From NCBI GenBank assembly GCA_000759755.1, contig BBMW01000018.1, forward strand, positions 1 to 64,000: DNA of 64,000 bases, written 5' to 3'. Source of the DNA: Citrobacter werkmanii NBRC 105721. GTDB taxonomy: Bacteria; Pseudomonadota; Gammaproteobacteria; Enterobacterales; Enterobacteriaceae. Below are positions 41,143 through 49,618 of the stretch, piece by piece (the stretch's first letter is position 1; every line of letters starts with the position of its first letter). A program made the position numbers and the translations under genes. The notes under the pieces are model-generated. The model searched no databases, was not told the origin of the DNA, and saw only the letters and a program-made list of their open reading frames with translations.

Positions 41143-43272
41143 ATGAAACTATCTATAGTGGAAAACGGCAAAAAACGAGAAAACACGGTCGAATTCTCCC
41201 GCTTTGCCAAAGAGCTGAAAAAGAACGCCTGGAAAATCGTGCTGGCCGGTATCGTTGCCGGGGTAGTGGCATATCCAATAATCAGCATGATGTCCTCAAA
41301 GTATGTCTCAACGGCGACGGTACTGATTAAAGCCCAGGCCGATAACGTTTCTCCGTTCCCACAGGTTGATGGTTTCGATTCAACGCGCAGTGGTTACTAC
41401 GAAACGCAATATGCGTTGATGCATTCACGTATTGTGCTTGAGCAAGCCGTTCGCGATATGAAGCTGGATGAAAACCCGGAATTTATTGGGGAAAAAACCG
41501 GTGGACAGGGGGCGGAAAGCAGTGAAAACCGACAGTTGAGGATGGAGCAAGCGCTGAAAACGTTGTCGAAAAACCTGAATGTTATCGGTATTCGTACAAC
41601 GAACCTGGCATCTATCACCTATGAATCCCCCTCACCGCTGGTGGCTGCTGACGTTGCGAATGGCGTCGCGCAGGCTTTCATCAACTATACGGTGGAGCAA
41701 AAGCGCCTGAAAGTAGAGAAAGCCCGCGAACTGAATTTTGAAAAAATGGAAGAGATTCAGAAGTCGATAGCGAAACAAAAAGAGGAGATGGACAGCTATC
41801 TGAAAAACGCCGGGCTGCTGACCTTTCGCGGTATCGATGGTTTTGAAACCGAGCAGTTAAGTATCGTCACCAATCGCCTGGCTGATGCGACCCAGCGTCG
41901 CGTTGCCGCTGAATCTGTCTATAACGAGGTGAACAGCGGAGGGCGGTCGGCGGAGAGCGTTATCTCTCAACCTTCGATCTCTAACCACGCCCAGATTCAG
42001 GATTTACGTATCGCGTTAATTCAGGCGCAGCGCACGTTGTCTGAACTGCGCAAAGTATACGGGCCAAAAAATCCCGCAATTTTAAAAGCAGAAGCTGATG
42101 TCAAGTCGATCCAAAGTCAAACCGGACGGGTACTGGGTGAGCTGAAAGAGGGGTTACGTCAGCAATATCTGGCGGCACTGGCGGATGAAAAGAACTATCA
42201 GCAGCAGGTGGCGCAGCAGAAAGAGATCTTCCAGAAAATGGCCTCAAAACGCGATGCCTGGAACAGCCAAAAGCTGTCGTTAGATAAAATGGAAGATCTG
42301 TATAAATCGCTGTATCAACGTACTCAGGAACTGTCGCTGTCCGGCGTGAATGCTGACGCGGTGTTATATGATCCTGCCGTACCCGCGCTAAAACCCGCGA
42401 AACCGAATAAATCCCTCTTGTTGGTGATGGTGGTTCTGCTGGTGGTGGTGTTCAGTATCATGTATTTCATTGTCAAAGCGGCGATGGACAACTCAATCCG
42501 TACGTTGAGTCGTATGAAAAAACGCCTGAACGTTACTCCGCTGGGCGAAATCCGTCGTTTTAGCGGAACCTCAGGGCGCGCACAGGTTCGCGACATGATC
42601 CTCAAGAATCCACTGAATGCCGATATTGTGCACGGTATCCGTACCCGGATTATATTGGATAATCGACCATTGCAGACGCTCGCCGTGGCGTCGACGGAGC
42701 ACCGTGAAGGGCGCTCATTGCTGGCGAGTCTGTTAGCAAACTCCTTTAGTTTCGACCAGAAAACGCTGCTTATCGATGCGGATTTCTTTAATACTGACGG
42801 ACTCTCATCCGAGCTGGCATCGGCAACGTCCGCAGGCGTAGCGGAACTGCTGCGTGGGGAGACCCAGCTTGAACAGGCGCGGATCAAGCTCAGTGATAAT
42901 CTCGATTTTATCCCGCACGGGAAGACCACCCTTTCTTCTCTACTTATGTTGTCGTCCGGGCATCTTGAGCCCTTAATGCACGAGCTGAAATCCCACTATC
43001 AACGCATCATTATTGATGTGGCTGCCGTGAATCAGAGTCAGGATGTGCAATTGATTAAACGTGCCGTTGATGGCGTTATTTTCATCGTGAAAGCCGGCTC
43101 GGGTTCGGCGGGGCATATAGCCAACGCGCTGGATAAGATCGAGGAAAATAACGGCGTTGTGATTGGCGCTGTGCTGAATGCGGTTGAAGAAAAGGACCTT
43201 GAAACGCAAGAGGGTCTGCGCTCACTGAACTTCAGTACCGATCAACTGATGACGACGCCAGGCCGCGTATGA
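41143..43272 (+). CDS. Wzc-like polysaccharide co-polymerase with degenerate BY-kinase domain
   Basis: The 709-residue inner-membrane protein has a helix at about 31-48, a Wzz-type periplasmic domain with long coiled coils (about 170-410), a second helix at about 423-446, and a cytosolic P-loop domain. The Walker A position reads THRE-like TEHREGRS (518-525): the first Gly is Thr and the key Lys is Arg524. Walker A' (LLIDAD, 542-547) remains. The tail after about residue 620 has no tyrosine. It is predicted to set chain length without BY-kinase activity. Confidence 0.85.
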   Translation: MKLSIVENGKKRENTVEFSRFAKELKKNAWKIVLAGIVAGVVAYPIISMMSSKYVSTATVLIKAQADNVSPFPQVDGFDSTRSGYYETQYALMHSRIVLEQAVRDMKLDENPEFIGEKTGGQGAESSENRQLRMEQALKTLSKNLNVIGIRTTNLASITYESPSPLVAADVANGVAQAFINYTVEQKRLKVEKARELNFEKMEEIQKSIAKQKEEMDSYLKNAGLLTFRGIDGFETEQLSIVTNRLADATQRRVAAESVYNEVNSGGRSAESVISQPSISNHAQIQDLRIALIQAQRTLSELRKVYGPKNPAILKAEADVKSIQSQTGRVLGELKEGLRQQYLAALADEKNYQQQVAQQKEIFQKMASKRDAWNSQKLSLDKMEDLYKSLYQRTQELSLSGVNADAVLYDPAVPALKPAKPNKSLLLVMVVLLVVVFSIMYFIVKAAMDNSIRTLSRMKKRLNVTPLGEIRRFSGTSGRAQVRDMILKNPLNADIVHGIRTRIILDNRPLQTLAVASTEHREGRSLLASLLANSFSFDQKTLLIDADFFNTDGLSSELASATSAGVAELLRGETQLEQARIKLSDNLDFIPHGKTTLSSLLMLSSGHLEPLMHELKSHYQRIIIDVAAVNQSQDVQLIKRAVDGVIFIVKAGSGSAGHIANALDKIEENNGVVIGAVLNAVEEKDLETQEGLRSLNFSTDQLMTTPGRV

Positions 43273-44480
43273 GTCTACTGAAGAGCGCCTCCACGATAGC
43301 CGGTTCATCAGTCATCTCACAGTTGATTGGTGCGCTGTCTATCTGGTTGATCTCACATAAGTACGATATGGCTGAAGTGGGGCTTTATGCGCTCAACTAC
43401 AGTATTGCCGTGGTGGGCGCTCAGGTCTGTACCTTTGCATCACAGCTTTTAATTCCTAAACAGCAGGATGATGAACTGGTACAGAATGTCGTGTTTTGTC
43501 TGATACAAAGCACGATTATTGCCTTACCCTACGCCGTATTGACCGCGTGGTTGTTCCACCAGAGCATATTGTTCCTCTATTTACTGACGCTTGCTACGGC
43601 GTGGGTTCTCATCTCGGAAAACCTGTCGCTGCGCACAGCTAACTTTCGTTTTCTGATCTTCCAGCGCATTTCTGTTTCTGTGGTGGTATTACTTTCGATA
43701 CTGGTTACGCATCATGTGCAGCTGTTTTATTGGTCGTGGGCCTGTGCGACGATGGTACTGACGGTAAGCTGTATATTGCATTCGTTTGATATTCGTTCGG
43801 TGGCGGTCCAGCATTTACGACCCGCCAGCAACTGGCATTTTTTTAAACAGAATATTCATCACATTACTAAAGTCGGCAGCGCTGAGGTGTTGGCAATGGC
43901 CAGCAGCAATTTGCCGATTATGCTGATTAACTTCTGGTTTTCGGCGCTGACAGCCGGTTATTTTTCCGTGGTCAGCCGCTTCTGCCTGGCGCCGGTGGTG
44001 ATCATCGGGAACGCGGTACGTAATACTATTTTTTCCAAGTGGTCTATCGATTTTAGAAATAACACCTTTAATTATCAGGAATATACCCGGGTACGGATGC
44101 TGCTGCTGGTGCTGGGAGTTATCTGTACTCTTGGCGTGTTTATTTTCTATCCGATTGTGATGCGTCTCGGTTTTAGCGAAGACTGGATTAACTCCATTGA
44201 AACGTCTCGCTACATGCTACCCTACCTGTTCCCGGCGCTGGCGATAAGCCCCCTGACGGTAATAGAGCTTATTTTTGGTTCCCACCGCTATTTTCTGCGC
44301 ATCCAGTTGGAGCAACTGGCGATTGTGCTATTCGCTTTTGTCGTGACGCCCTATTTTTATAAAGACTATGCAACGTCGGTGATTTTGTTTTCTTCACTGA
44401 CATTTATTCGCTACGCCTTTATTTATTTGAAAATGAACAAGCGGGCTAATCTGCTGAAAGACAGGCCGGTGATACTATGA
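43269..44480 (+). CDS. Wzx-type oligosaccharide flippase
   Basis: The 403-residue protein has about 12 hydrophobic helices and polysaccharide-biosynthesis (MOP/PST) character: SLLKSASTIAGSSVISQLIGAL at the N-terminus (AGSSVISQ) and long helices with few charges. It should move the lipid-linked repeat unit to the periplasmic face. Its start overlaps the Wzc-like stop by 4 bp and its stop overlaps the polymerase start by 4 bp. Confidence 0.85.
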   Translation: MSLLKSASTIAGSSVISQLIGALSIWLISHKYDMAEVGLYALNYSIAVVGAQVCTFASQLLIPKQQDDELVQNVVFCLIQSTIIALPYAVLTAWLFHQSILFLYLLTLATAWVLISENLSLRTANFRFLIFQRISVSVVVLLSILVTHHVQLFYWSWACATMVLTVSCILHSFDIRSVAVQHLRPASNWHFFKQNIHHITKVGSAEVLAMASSNLPIMLINFWFSALTAGYFSVVSRFCLAPVVIIGNAVRNTIFSKWSIDFRNNTFNYQEYTRVRMLLLVLGVICTLGVFIFYPIVMRLGFSEDWINSIETSRYMLPYLFPALAISPLTVIELIFGSHRYFLRIQLEQLAIVLFAFVVTPYFYKDYATSVILFSSLTFIRYAFIYLKMNKRANLLKDRPVIL

Positions 44481-45847
44481 CGCTGAATACCGGATATTAT
44501 TTACAAGGTTATACCTTCGTTACGCTGATCCTGTGTGGCCTGGTGCAATACTTTACCGGCATACAGTCGGTGCTATGGATCCCCTTTTTTCTGACCCTGT
44601 TGATGGTGGGATTATTGGCGATGCAGACGCGGGATGGCTCGCTGCGTCTGGATGCGCAGGAGACGATAGTGCTGGCGCTGTATTTCTCGTTCCTGATACT
44701 GGCCGGGGCCTCAACTCTGATTCAGGGCGGGATCACCGTCGCGATTGTGGCCTTTAAAAATGAAATTGCGCTGTCGCTGGTGATGATCTGCTTGCTGCTG
44801 GGATTTTGCCGGGAGTCGCAGATTTATCGCGTGACTCGCTATTTATACTGGGTGTTTTACGCGCAGATCCCGGTCATGATTTATCAGGTTTTACTGGTTG
44901 TTCCCCAGCGTGTCGCGGTGCGTGGTGAAGATGAAAAATGGGATTCCGTGGTGGGTACCTTTGGCGGCGACCCGATGGGGGGAGGTAACACTGCCGCGAT
45001 GGGCCTGTTTTGCCTGCTGATTATGCTGTTAAAGGTCTCTGAGTATAAGCACGGACTGACCACGTTTAAATCCATGGCGTTGCACATTGTGCTCGGGATC
45101 GGGCTGTGCATTATTGGTGAAGTAAAGTTCGTTATCCTGCTATCGCCTCTATTCCTGGCGTGGGTGTGGATCTCACCGAGCTACGTTAAAGATGTTAGTA
45201 AGGTTAATCTGAAGACGTTGTTGGTTATTGTGGCGGGGATGTTGCTGCTGATTAGCCTGTCGATAGTTATCCTTGCATATTATTATTCTACTGCGTTTGG
45301 CGGCGATCCGTCGAAAAGCGCGTTGAGTATTTTTATCGACTCTTTGAGCTATATTTTTGACCCGAACTACATTATGTCTACCGGGGAGTTAGGGCGCTTT
45401 ACGACTTTCCTGTTCTGGCTAAAAAATAATGATCTGTGGGGACTGTCAGGAACGTTATTTGGCTATGGACTCAACGCCACTAACAGCGGGAGTACGGTAT
45501 CGCCGGGCTTTCTGAATATTATTTATAACTTAATCCTCGACTCGACTTCTCTGAGTATGCTGCTGTGGGAAGTGGGTGTGATTGGCACGTTAATCTTCAT
45601 TAGCTTATTTATTTATATCCTGAAAATATGTCAGCCCAAGCCTTTACTGATGCTTGAACAACTGGACCCGCAGGATCTTCAGTTGTTGAGCTTTGCTCCG
45701 GCATTTAATGCTTTTGCGATTGCTTGCTTAATTAGCTTACCTTACAGCCAGATACTGATGATTACACCGATGTTACAATTCCTGTTCTATTTATCACTAG
45801 GATCAAGTTTAGTGATTCGTCGAACCGTCCTTCGCTGCGTAGGGTAA
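44477..45847 (+). CDS. Wzy-type polysaccharide polymerase
   Basis: The 456-residue integral membrane protein has about 11-12 helices and one large periplasmic loop (about residues 285-355), the pattern of Wzy polymerases and O-antigen ligase-like proteins. No motif identifies the linkage. The position after Wzx and before glycosyltransferases supports polymerase. Sequence is very hydrophobic and poorly conserved, as usual for Wzy. Confidence 0.78.
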   Translation: MTLNTGYYLQGYTFVTLILCGLVQYFTGIQSVLWIPFFLTLLMVGLLAMQTRDGSLRLDAQETIVLALYFSFLILAGASTLIQGGITVAIVAFKNEIALSLVMICLLLGFCRESQIYRVTRYLYWVFYAQIPVMIYQVLLVVPQRVAVRGEDEKWDSVVGTFGGDPMGGGNTAAMGLFCLLIMLLKVSEYKHGLTTFKSMALHIVLGIGLCIIGEVKFVILLSPLFLAWVWISPSYVKDVSKVNLKTLLVIVAGMLLLISLSIVILAYYYSTAFGGDPSKSALSIFIDSLSYIFDPNYIMSTGELGRFTTFLFWLKNNDLWGLSGTLFGYGLNATNSGSTVSPGFLNIIYNLILDSTSLSMLLWEVGVIGTLIFISLFIYILKICQPKPLLMLEQLDPQDLQLLSFAPAFNAFAIACLISLPYSQILMITPMLQFLFYLSLGSSLVIRRTVLRCVG

Positions 45848-45851
45848 TTGT

Positions 45852-46841
45852 ATGGACAATAAACCGTTTATTTCAGTGAGTATCAAAACGCTCAATGAAT
45901 CTGAATGTATTGAGAAAACAATTGATAGTATCCGTAAACAGCTTGTTGATTATCCACATAAAATTATTGTGGCAGATAGTCTGTCAACGGATAACACCCA
46001 GCAGTTGGCGATCGATAAAGGGGTGACTGTGGTGTCATTAACCGATCCAGGCGATCGTTGCTGTGGTGTCGGACATCAGTTGGGTTACCTTTATAGTGAA
46101 GGGGAATATCTGTTGCTGATGGACGGCGACATGGAGCTGGAAGAAGGATTTGTGGATCAGGCTGTCGCGTTTTTGCAGGCGGAACCGGAATACGCTGGCG
46201 TAGCGGGAACCGTCGAAATGGACGATGCCGTTAACTATGAATTTAAATCGCGTAAGCAACGCATTAATAAAATCTATCCCGTAGGGGACAGCGACCATTT
46301 AGGCGGCGGGGGGCTATATCGCCGCTCCGCCATTGAGAAAATTGGTTATCTCACCAACCGTAATCTGCATGCTTATGAAGAAGCTGAACTCGGCCTGCGT
46401 TTACTTGACGCGGGTTATAAATTACGTCGTCTGAATATTCCGTATTTTATTCATACTTCGCATACCATGCCGACCTTTCAGATGCTGAAGCATCGCTGGA
46501 AAAGCGGATACTATCAGGCTCCGGGCGAATTTTTACGTTGCGCCTGGGGAAAGCCTTATTTCATTAAAGCGTTAAAAATGGTTAAAAACGAGGCGATTTT
46601 TGCTGTTTACCTGGTTGCCTTGTTCATTGCGGCGGTGACCTTTAATCTCGAAATTTTCGATATCGCATTTCTGCCATTGCTTGCCTTTGTGATACTGAAA
46701 ACCGTACAGAATCGGTCGTTACTGAATGGCCTGCAAAGCGTGATGAACTTAGCTGTGCTTTCCGCGGGACTTGTTAAAGGGTTAACACATCCGCTACGCG
46801 ATCCGTTGACTCCGCCTGACAGTAAAATCATTCATGAATAA
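45852..46841 (+). CDS. GT2-family glycosyltransferase with C-terminal membrane helices
   Basis: The 329-residue enzyme has a GT-A domain (about 1-230) with ISVSIKTLNE at the start, the DxD motif as MDGDME near residue 92, and the acceptor acidic residue in AYEEAELGLRL. A basic HRWKSGYY segment precedes two or three C-terminal helices (about 250-315) that anchor it to the inner membrane. It adds one sugar to the lipid-linked repeat; donor and linkage are not evident. Confidence 0.85.
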   Translation: MDNKPFISVSIKTLNESECIEKTIDSIRKQLVDYPHKIIVADSLSTDNTQQLAIDKGVTVVSLTDPGDRCCGVGHQLGYLYSEGEYLLLMDGDMELEEGFVDQAVAFLQAEPEYAGVAGTVEMDDAVNYEFKSRKQRINKIYPVGDSDHLGGGGLYRRSAIEKIGYLTNRNLHAYEEAELGLRLLDAGYKLRRLNIPYFIHTSHTMPTFQMLKHRWKSGYYQAPGEFLRCAWGKPYFIKALKMVKNEAIFAVYLVALFIAAVTFNLEIFDIAFLPLLAFVILKTVQNRSLLNGLQSVMNLAVLSAGLVKGLTHPLRDPLTPPDSKIIHE

Positions 46842-46855
46842 CTAAGGCAGACGCC

Positions 46856-48067
46856 ATGAAAGTTTTATTAGTAAATAAGTTTTTTTTCATCAAAGGCGGC
46901 GCGGAAACGGTTTATTTTCAAGAGCGCGATATGCTGAAACAGGCCGGAGTGCAGGTGATTGATTTCTCGATGCAGCATGAGAAAAATTTCCCTTCGGACT
47001 ATGCGGATTATTTTGTCAGCAATGTGGACTACCACCAGGAAAGTAATTTGTTGGGTGGGCTCAAAACGGCGGTTAACTTTATTCATAATTCGCAGGCCTG
47101 CAAAAAGATGCTGGCGTTATTGCAAAAAGAGCGCCCGGATATCGTTCATTTTCATAATATCTATCACCAATTAACGCCGGCGCTGATAAAAGTTGCGCGC
47201 AATTTTGGCTGCAAAACGGTACTGACTGCGCATGACTATAAGATTGTCTGCCCTACGTATTCCATGTTGCGCGACGGCAAAGTGTGTGACTCCTGTATCA
47301 CCGGCACGGTTTTTAATGCTTTCAGGTATCGTTGCCAGGAAGGTTCCGCCTCAAAAAGCTTATTGCTCTCTCTGGAGGCAACCTGGCAATACATTGCGCA
47401 AAATTACCAGGCGCTGGATGTGATCGTTTCGCCGAGCGTTTTTTTACGCGGGGTGCTGCTGCGTACGCTGCCGAAGTCGCGCATTGATGTGATCGTCAAT
47501 GGCGTAGATGACAGTCGTCCTCTGGATGAGGCAAGCGATGAAGGCTATATGCTGTTCTTTGGTCGCCTGAGCCGTGAAAAAGGGGTGGCAACGCTGTTGG
47601 CGGCACATGAGAAAATGCAGAACAAAGCGCCGTTGAAAATTGTGGGCCACGGCCCGCTACATGACGAGTTAGTCGCCAAATACCCGGATGTTGAATTTTT
47701 AGGTTATGTGCAGCAAGGGGAAGCCCTTGATAAGCTTATTAAGCATGCACGGGCGGTAATCCTTCCTTCTGAATGTTATGAAAACTGTTCCATGGCGATA
47801 TTAGAGGCGATGTCCCTGGGCAAGCCGGTGATTGGATCGCGCATTGGCGGGATCCCGGAACAAATTCGTGACGGTAGCGAAGGGATTTTATTCGAGCCGG
47901 GCAACGTGCAAGCGTTGGCGAATGCGATGGATACGCTGGCCGACTCGCCAGAGAAAGCACGGGTTATGGGGTTACATGGTCGGGCGCGATTAAGTGAAAA
48001 ATATGCGCTAAGCAAACATATGGACACCTTGCTGGCGCTGTATAAAGAACTGCTGAGCAGGCCCTAG
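46856..48067 (+). CDS. GT4-family glycosyltransferase
   Basis: The 403-residue GT-B enzyme opens KVLLVNKFFFIKGGAET, with the N-terminal Rossmann domain through about 190 and the donor domain after (FGRLSREKG; the E-x7-E motif in ECYENCSMAILEAMS). A cysteine-rich stretch VCDSCITGTVFNAFRYRC lies near residue 140, in a loop sometimes seen in this GT4 subgroup. It is cytosolic. Donor sugar unknown. Confidence 0.85.
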   Translation: MKVLLVNKFFFIKGGAETVYFQERDMLKQAGVQVIDFSMQHEKNFPSDYADYFVSNVDYHQESNLLGGLKTAVNFIHNSQACKKMLALLQKERPDIVHFHNIYHQLTPALIKVARNFGCKTVLTAHDYKIVCPTYSMLRDGKVCDSCITGTVFNAFRYRCQEGSASKSLLLSLEATWQYIAQNYQALDVIVSPSVFLRGVLLRTLPKSRIDVIVNGVDDSRPLDEASDEGYMLFFGRLSREKGVATLLAAHEKMQNKAPLKIVGHGPLHDELVAKYPDVEFLGYVQQGEALDKLIKHARAVILPSECYENCSMAILEAMSLGKPVIGSRIGGIPEQIRDGSEGILFEPGNVQALANAMDTLADSPEKARVMGLHGRARLSEKYALSKHMDTLLALYKELLSRP

Positions 48068-48068
48068 T

Positions 48069-49178
48069 ATGAAAAAAATAACGGTTTTTGGCACACGAGG
48101 TATTCCGGATGTGTTGGGCGGCGTGGAGACTCACTGCCAGAATCTTTATCCTGCTATTAAGCAGCAGCTCGATGTTGATATTTGTGTTATCGCTCGCTCA
48201 CCGTATGTGAATTACAAACGGTCAACGTATAAGAAAGTCGAAACCTATGCGCTGTGGGCGCCCAAAAAACGCTCGCTGGAAGCGATTGTGCATTCCGTTT
48301 TAGCGGCATTGAGGACAGTTTTCGACCATTCGGATATTGTGCATGTGCATGCTATCGGACCGGGCCTTGTGATTCCATTATTACGCGTCCTGGGCAAAAA
48401 GGTCGTTTTTACCCACCATGGGCCTGACTACGATCGTCAGAAATGGGGATTCATTGCCAAAAAAATACTGTTGCTGGGTGAGCGCTGGGCGGTGAGATAC
48501 GCCCACGAGGTGATTGTGATTTCTGAGGTGATTAATCAACTGATCCAGAAAAAACATGGTCGCTATGACGCGCATTTAATTCACAACGGCGTGAACGAGC
48601 CGCGGTTGTTATCTGAGCTGACTATCGAAAATACGCTCTCCCGCTTTGGGCTACAGCCGAAAAATTATCTTGTGGTGGTTGGACGATTTGTAGAAGAAAA
48701 AGGGATGCATGACGCCATCGCCGCTTATCAACATAGCGGTTTGACCCTGCCGCTGGTGTTAATTGGCGATGCAGATCATCCGACCGAATACAGCATTCGC
48801 CTCAAAAAGCTGGCCGCCGACACGCCTGGTGTGGTGATGACCGGATTTTTACGCGGTGATGAACTGCAGGCGGTATTTTCACAGGCGAAACTGTTTGTGA
48901 TGCCTTCATATCACGAAGGTCTGCCTATTGCGTTGCTGGAAGCGATGTCCTTCTCTCTTCCCGCTGTGGTCAGTGATATTCCGGCTAACCTTGAAGTTCA
49001 GCTACCTGTCGCAGCCTATTTTAAGGTCGGGGACGTGAACAGTCTGGCCGGGAAATTAACCCAGTGGGTGACAGCCAATCGCATGGACTATCGTGTATAT
49101 TTGCAAAACTATAATTGGCATGAAATCGCCAAAAAGACAGTCAACGTCTACCACTCAATTGATAAAGATATAGGTTAA
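48069..49178 (+). CDS. GT4-family glycosyltransferase (rhamnosyltransferase-like)
   Basis: The 369-residue GT-B enzyme starts KKITVFGTRGIPDVLGGVET, a motif common in DUF1972-type GT4 transferases, several of which move rhamnose. The donor domain has VVGRFVEEKGMHDAI and the E-x7-E motif in YHEGLPIALLEAMSF. It is one base after the previous GT4. The rhamnose suggestion is by motif only; no dTDP-rhamnose genes are in this cluster. Confidence 0.85.
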   Translation: MKKITVFGTRGIPDVLGGVETHCQNLYPAIKQQLDVDICVIARSPYVNYKRSTYKKVETYALWAPKKRSLEAIVHSVLAALRTVFDHSDIVHVHAIGPGLVIPLLRVLGKKVVFTHHGPDYDRQKWGFIAKKILLLGERWAVRYAHEVIVISEVINQLIQKKHGRYDAHLIHNGVNEPRLLSELTIENTLSRFGLQPKNYLVVVGRFVEEKGMHDAIAAYQHSGLTLPLVLIGDADHPTEYSIRLKKLAADTPGVVMTGFLRGDELQAVFSQAKLFVMPSYHEGLPIALLEAMSFSLPAVVSDIPANLEVQLPVAAYFKVGDVNSLAGKLTQWVTANRMDYRVYLQNYNWHEIAKKTVNVYHSIDKDIG

Positions 49179-49180
49179 TT

Positions 49181-49588
49181 TTGACCAGTCCTCAAAATCG
49201 TCCCCCCGTCATCGAACGGTTCTATGCTCACCTTGATGAGCAAATAGCGGAGGAGTTGACCCCGGAACAAAAAGCAGGGGTGGAAAACGCGATCCTGGCC
49301 TCGACATTGGCTGCACGGCATCAGATTGATATTCGCCGGAGTTTTCCTTTTTTCAGTAAACGTTTTTATCTGGTTTTTTTGTTTGGCAGAGATTTACGTC
49401 GCCAGCATCGCCAGGAATCGACCTTGTCGCGGATCTTGCTCACTTTTTTGCTGTTGATCGCCGTGCTGTTCGTCACCTGCTGCATATTGCTGACGCTGTA
49501 TATGATCAAATCAGCGCTAGGTATTGATGTATTCCAAAATTTTCACGTCGGTATTTGGGACTGGTGGTTAAACCTGAAAAAACACTAG
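49181..49588 (+). CDS. Small membrane protein of the exopolysaccharide operon
   Basis: I do not recognise this 135-residue protein. It starts at TTG two bases after the previous stop, with TAGGTTAATT before it. A charged N-terminal half (EQIAEELTPEQKAGVEN) is followed by RRSFPFFSKRFYLVFLFG, and a strong helix at about 83-110, then a Trp-rich end (VGIWDWWLNLKKH). It may be a membrane-bound accessory or regulator of the synthesis complex. Confidence 0.7.
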   Translation: MTSPQNRPPVIERFYAHLDEQIAEELTPEQKAGVENAILASTLAARHQIDIRRSFPFFSKRFYLVFLFGRDLRRQHRQESTLSRILLTFLLLIAVLFVTCCILLTLYMIKSALGIDVFQNFHVGIWDWWLNLKKH

Positions 49589-49618
49589 TGTTATTAAACC
49601 TGCGAGGGCGTTACTGCG

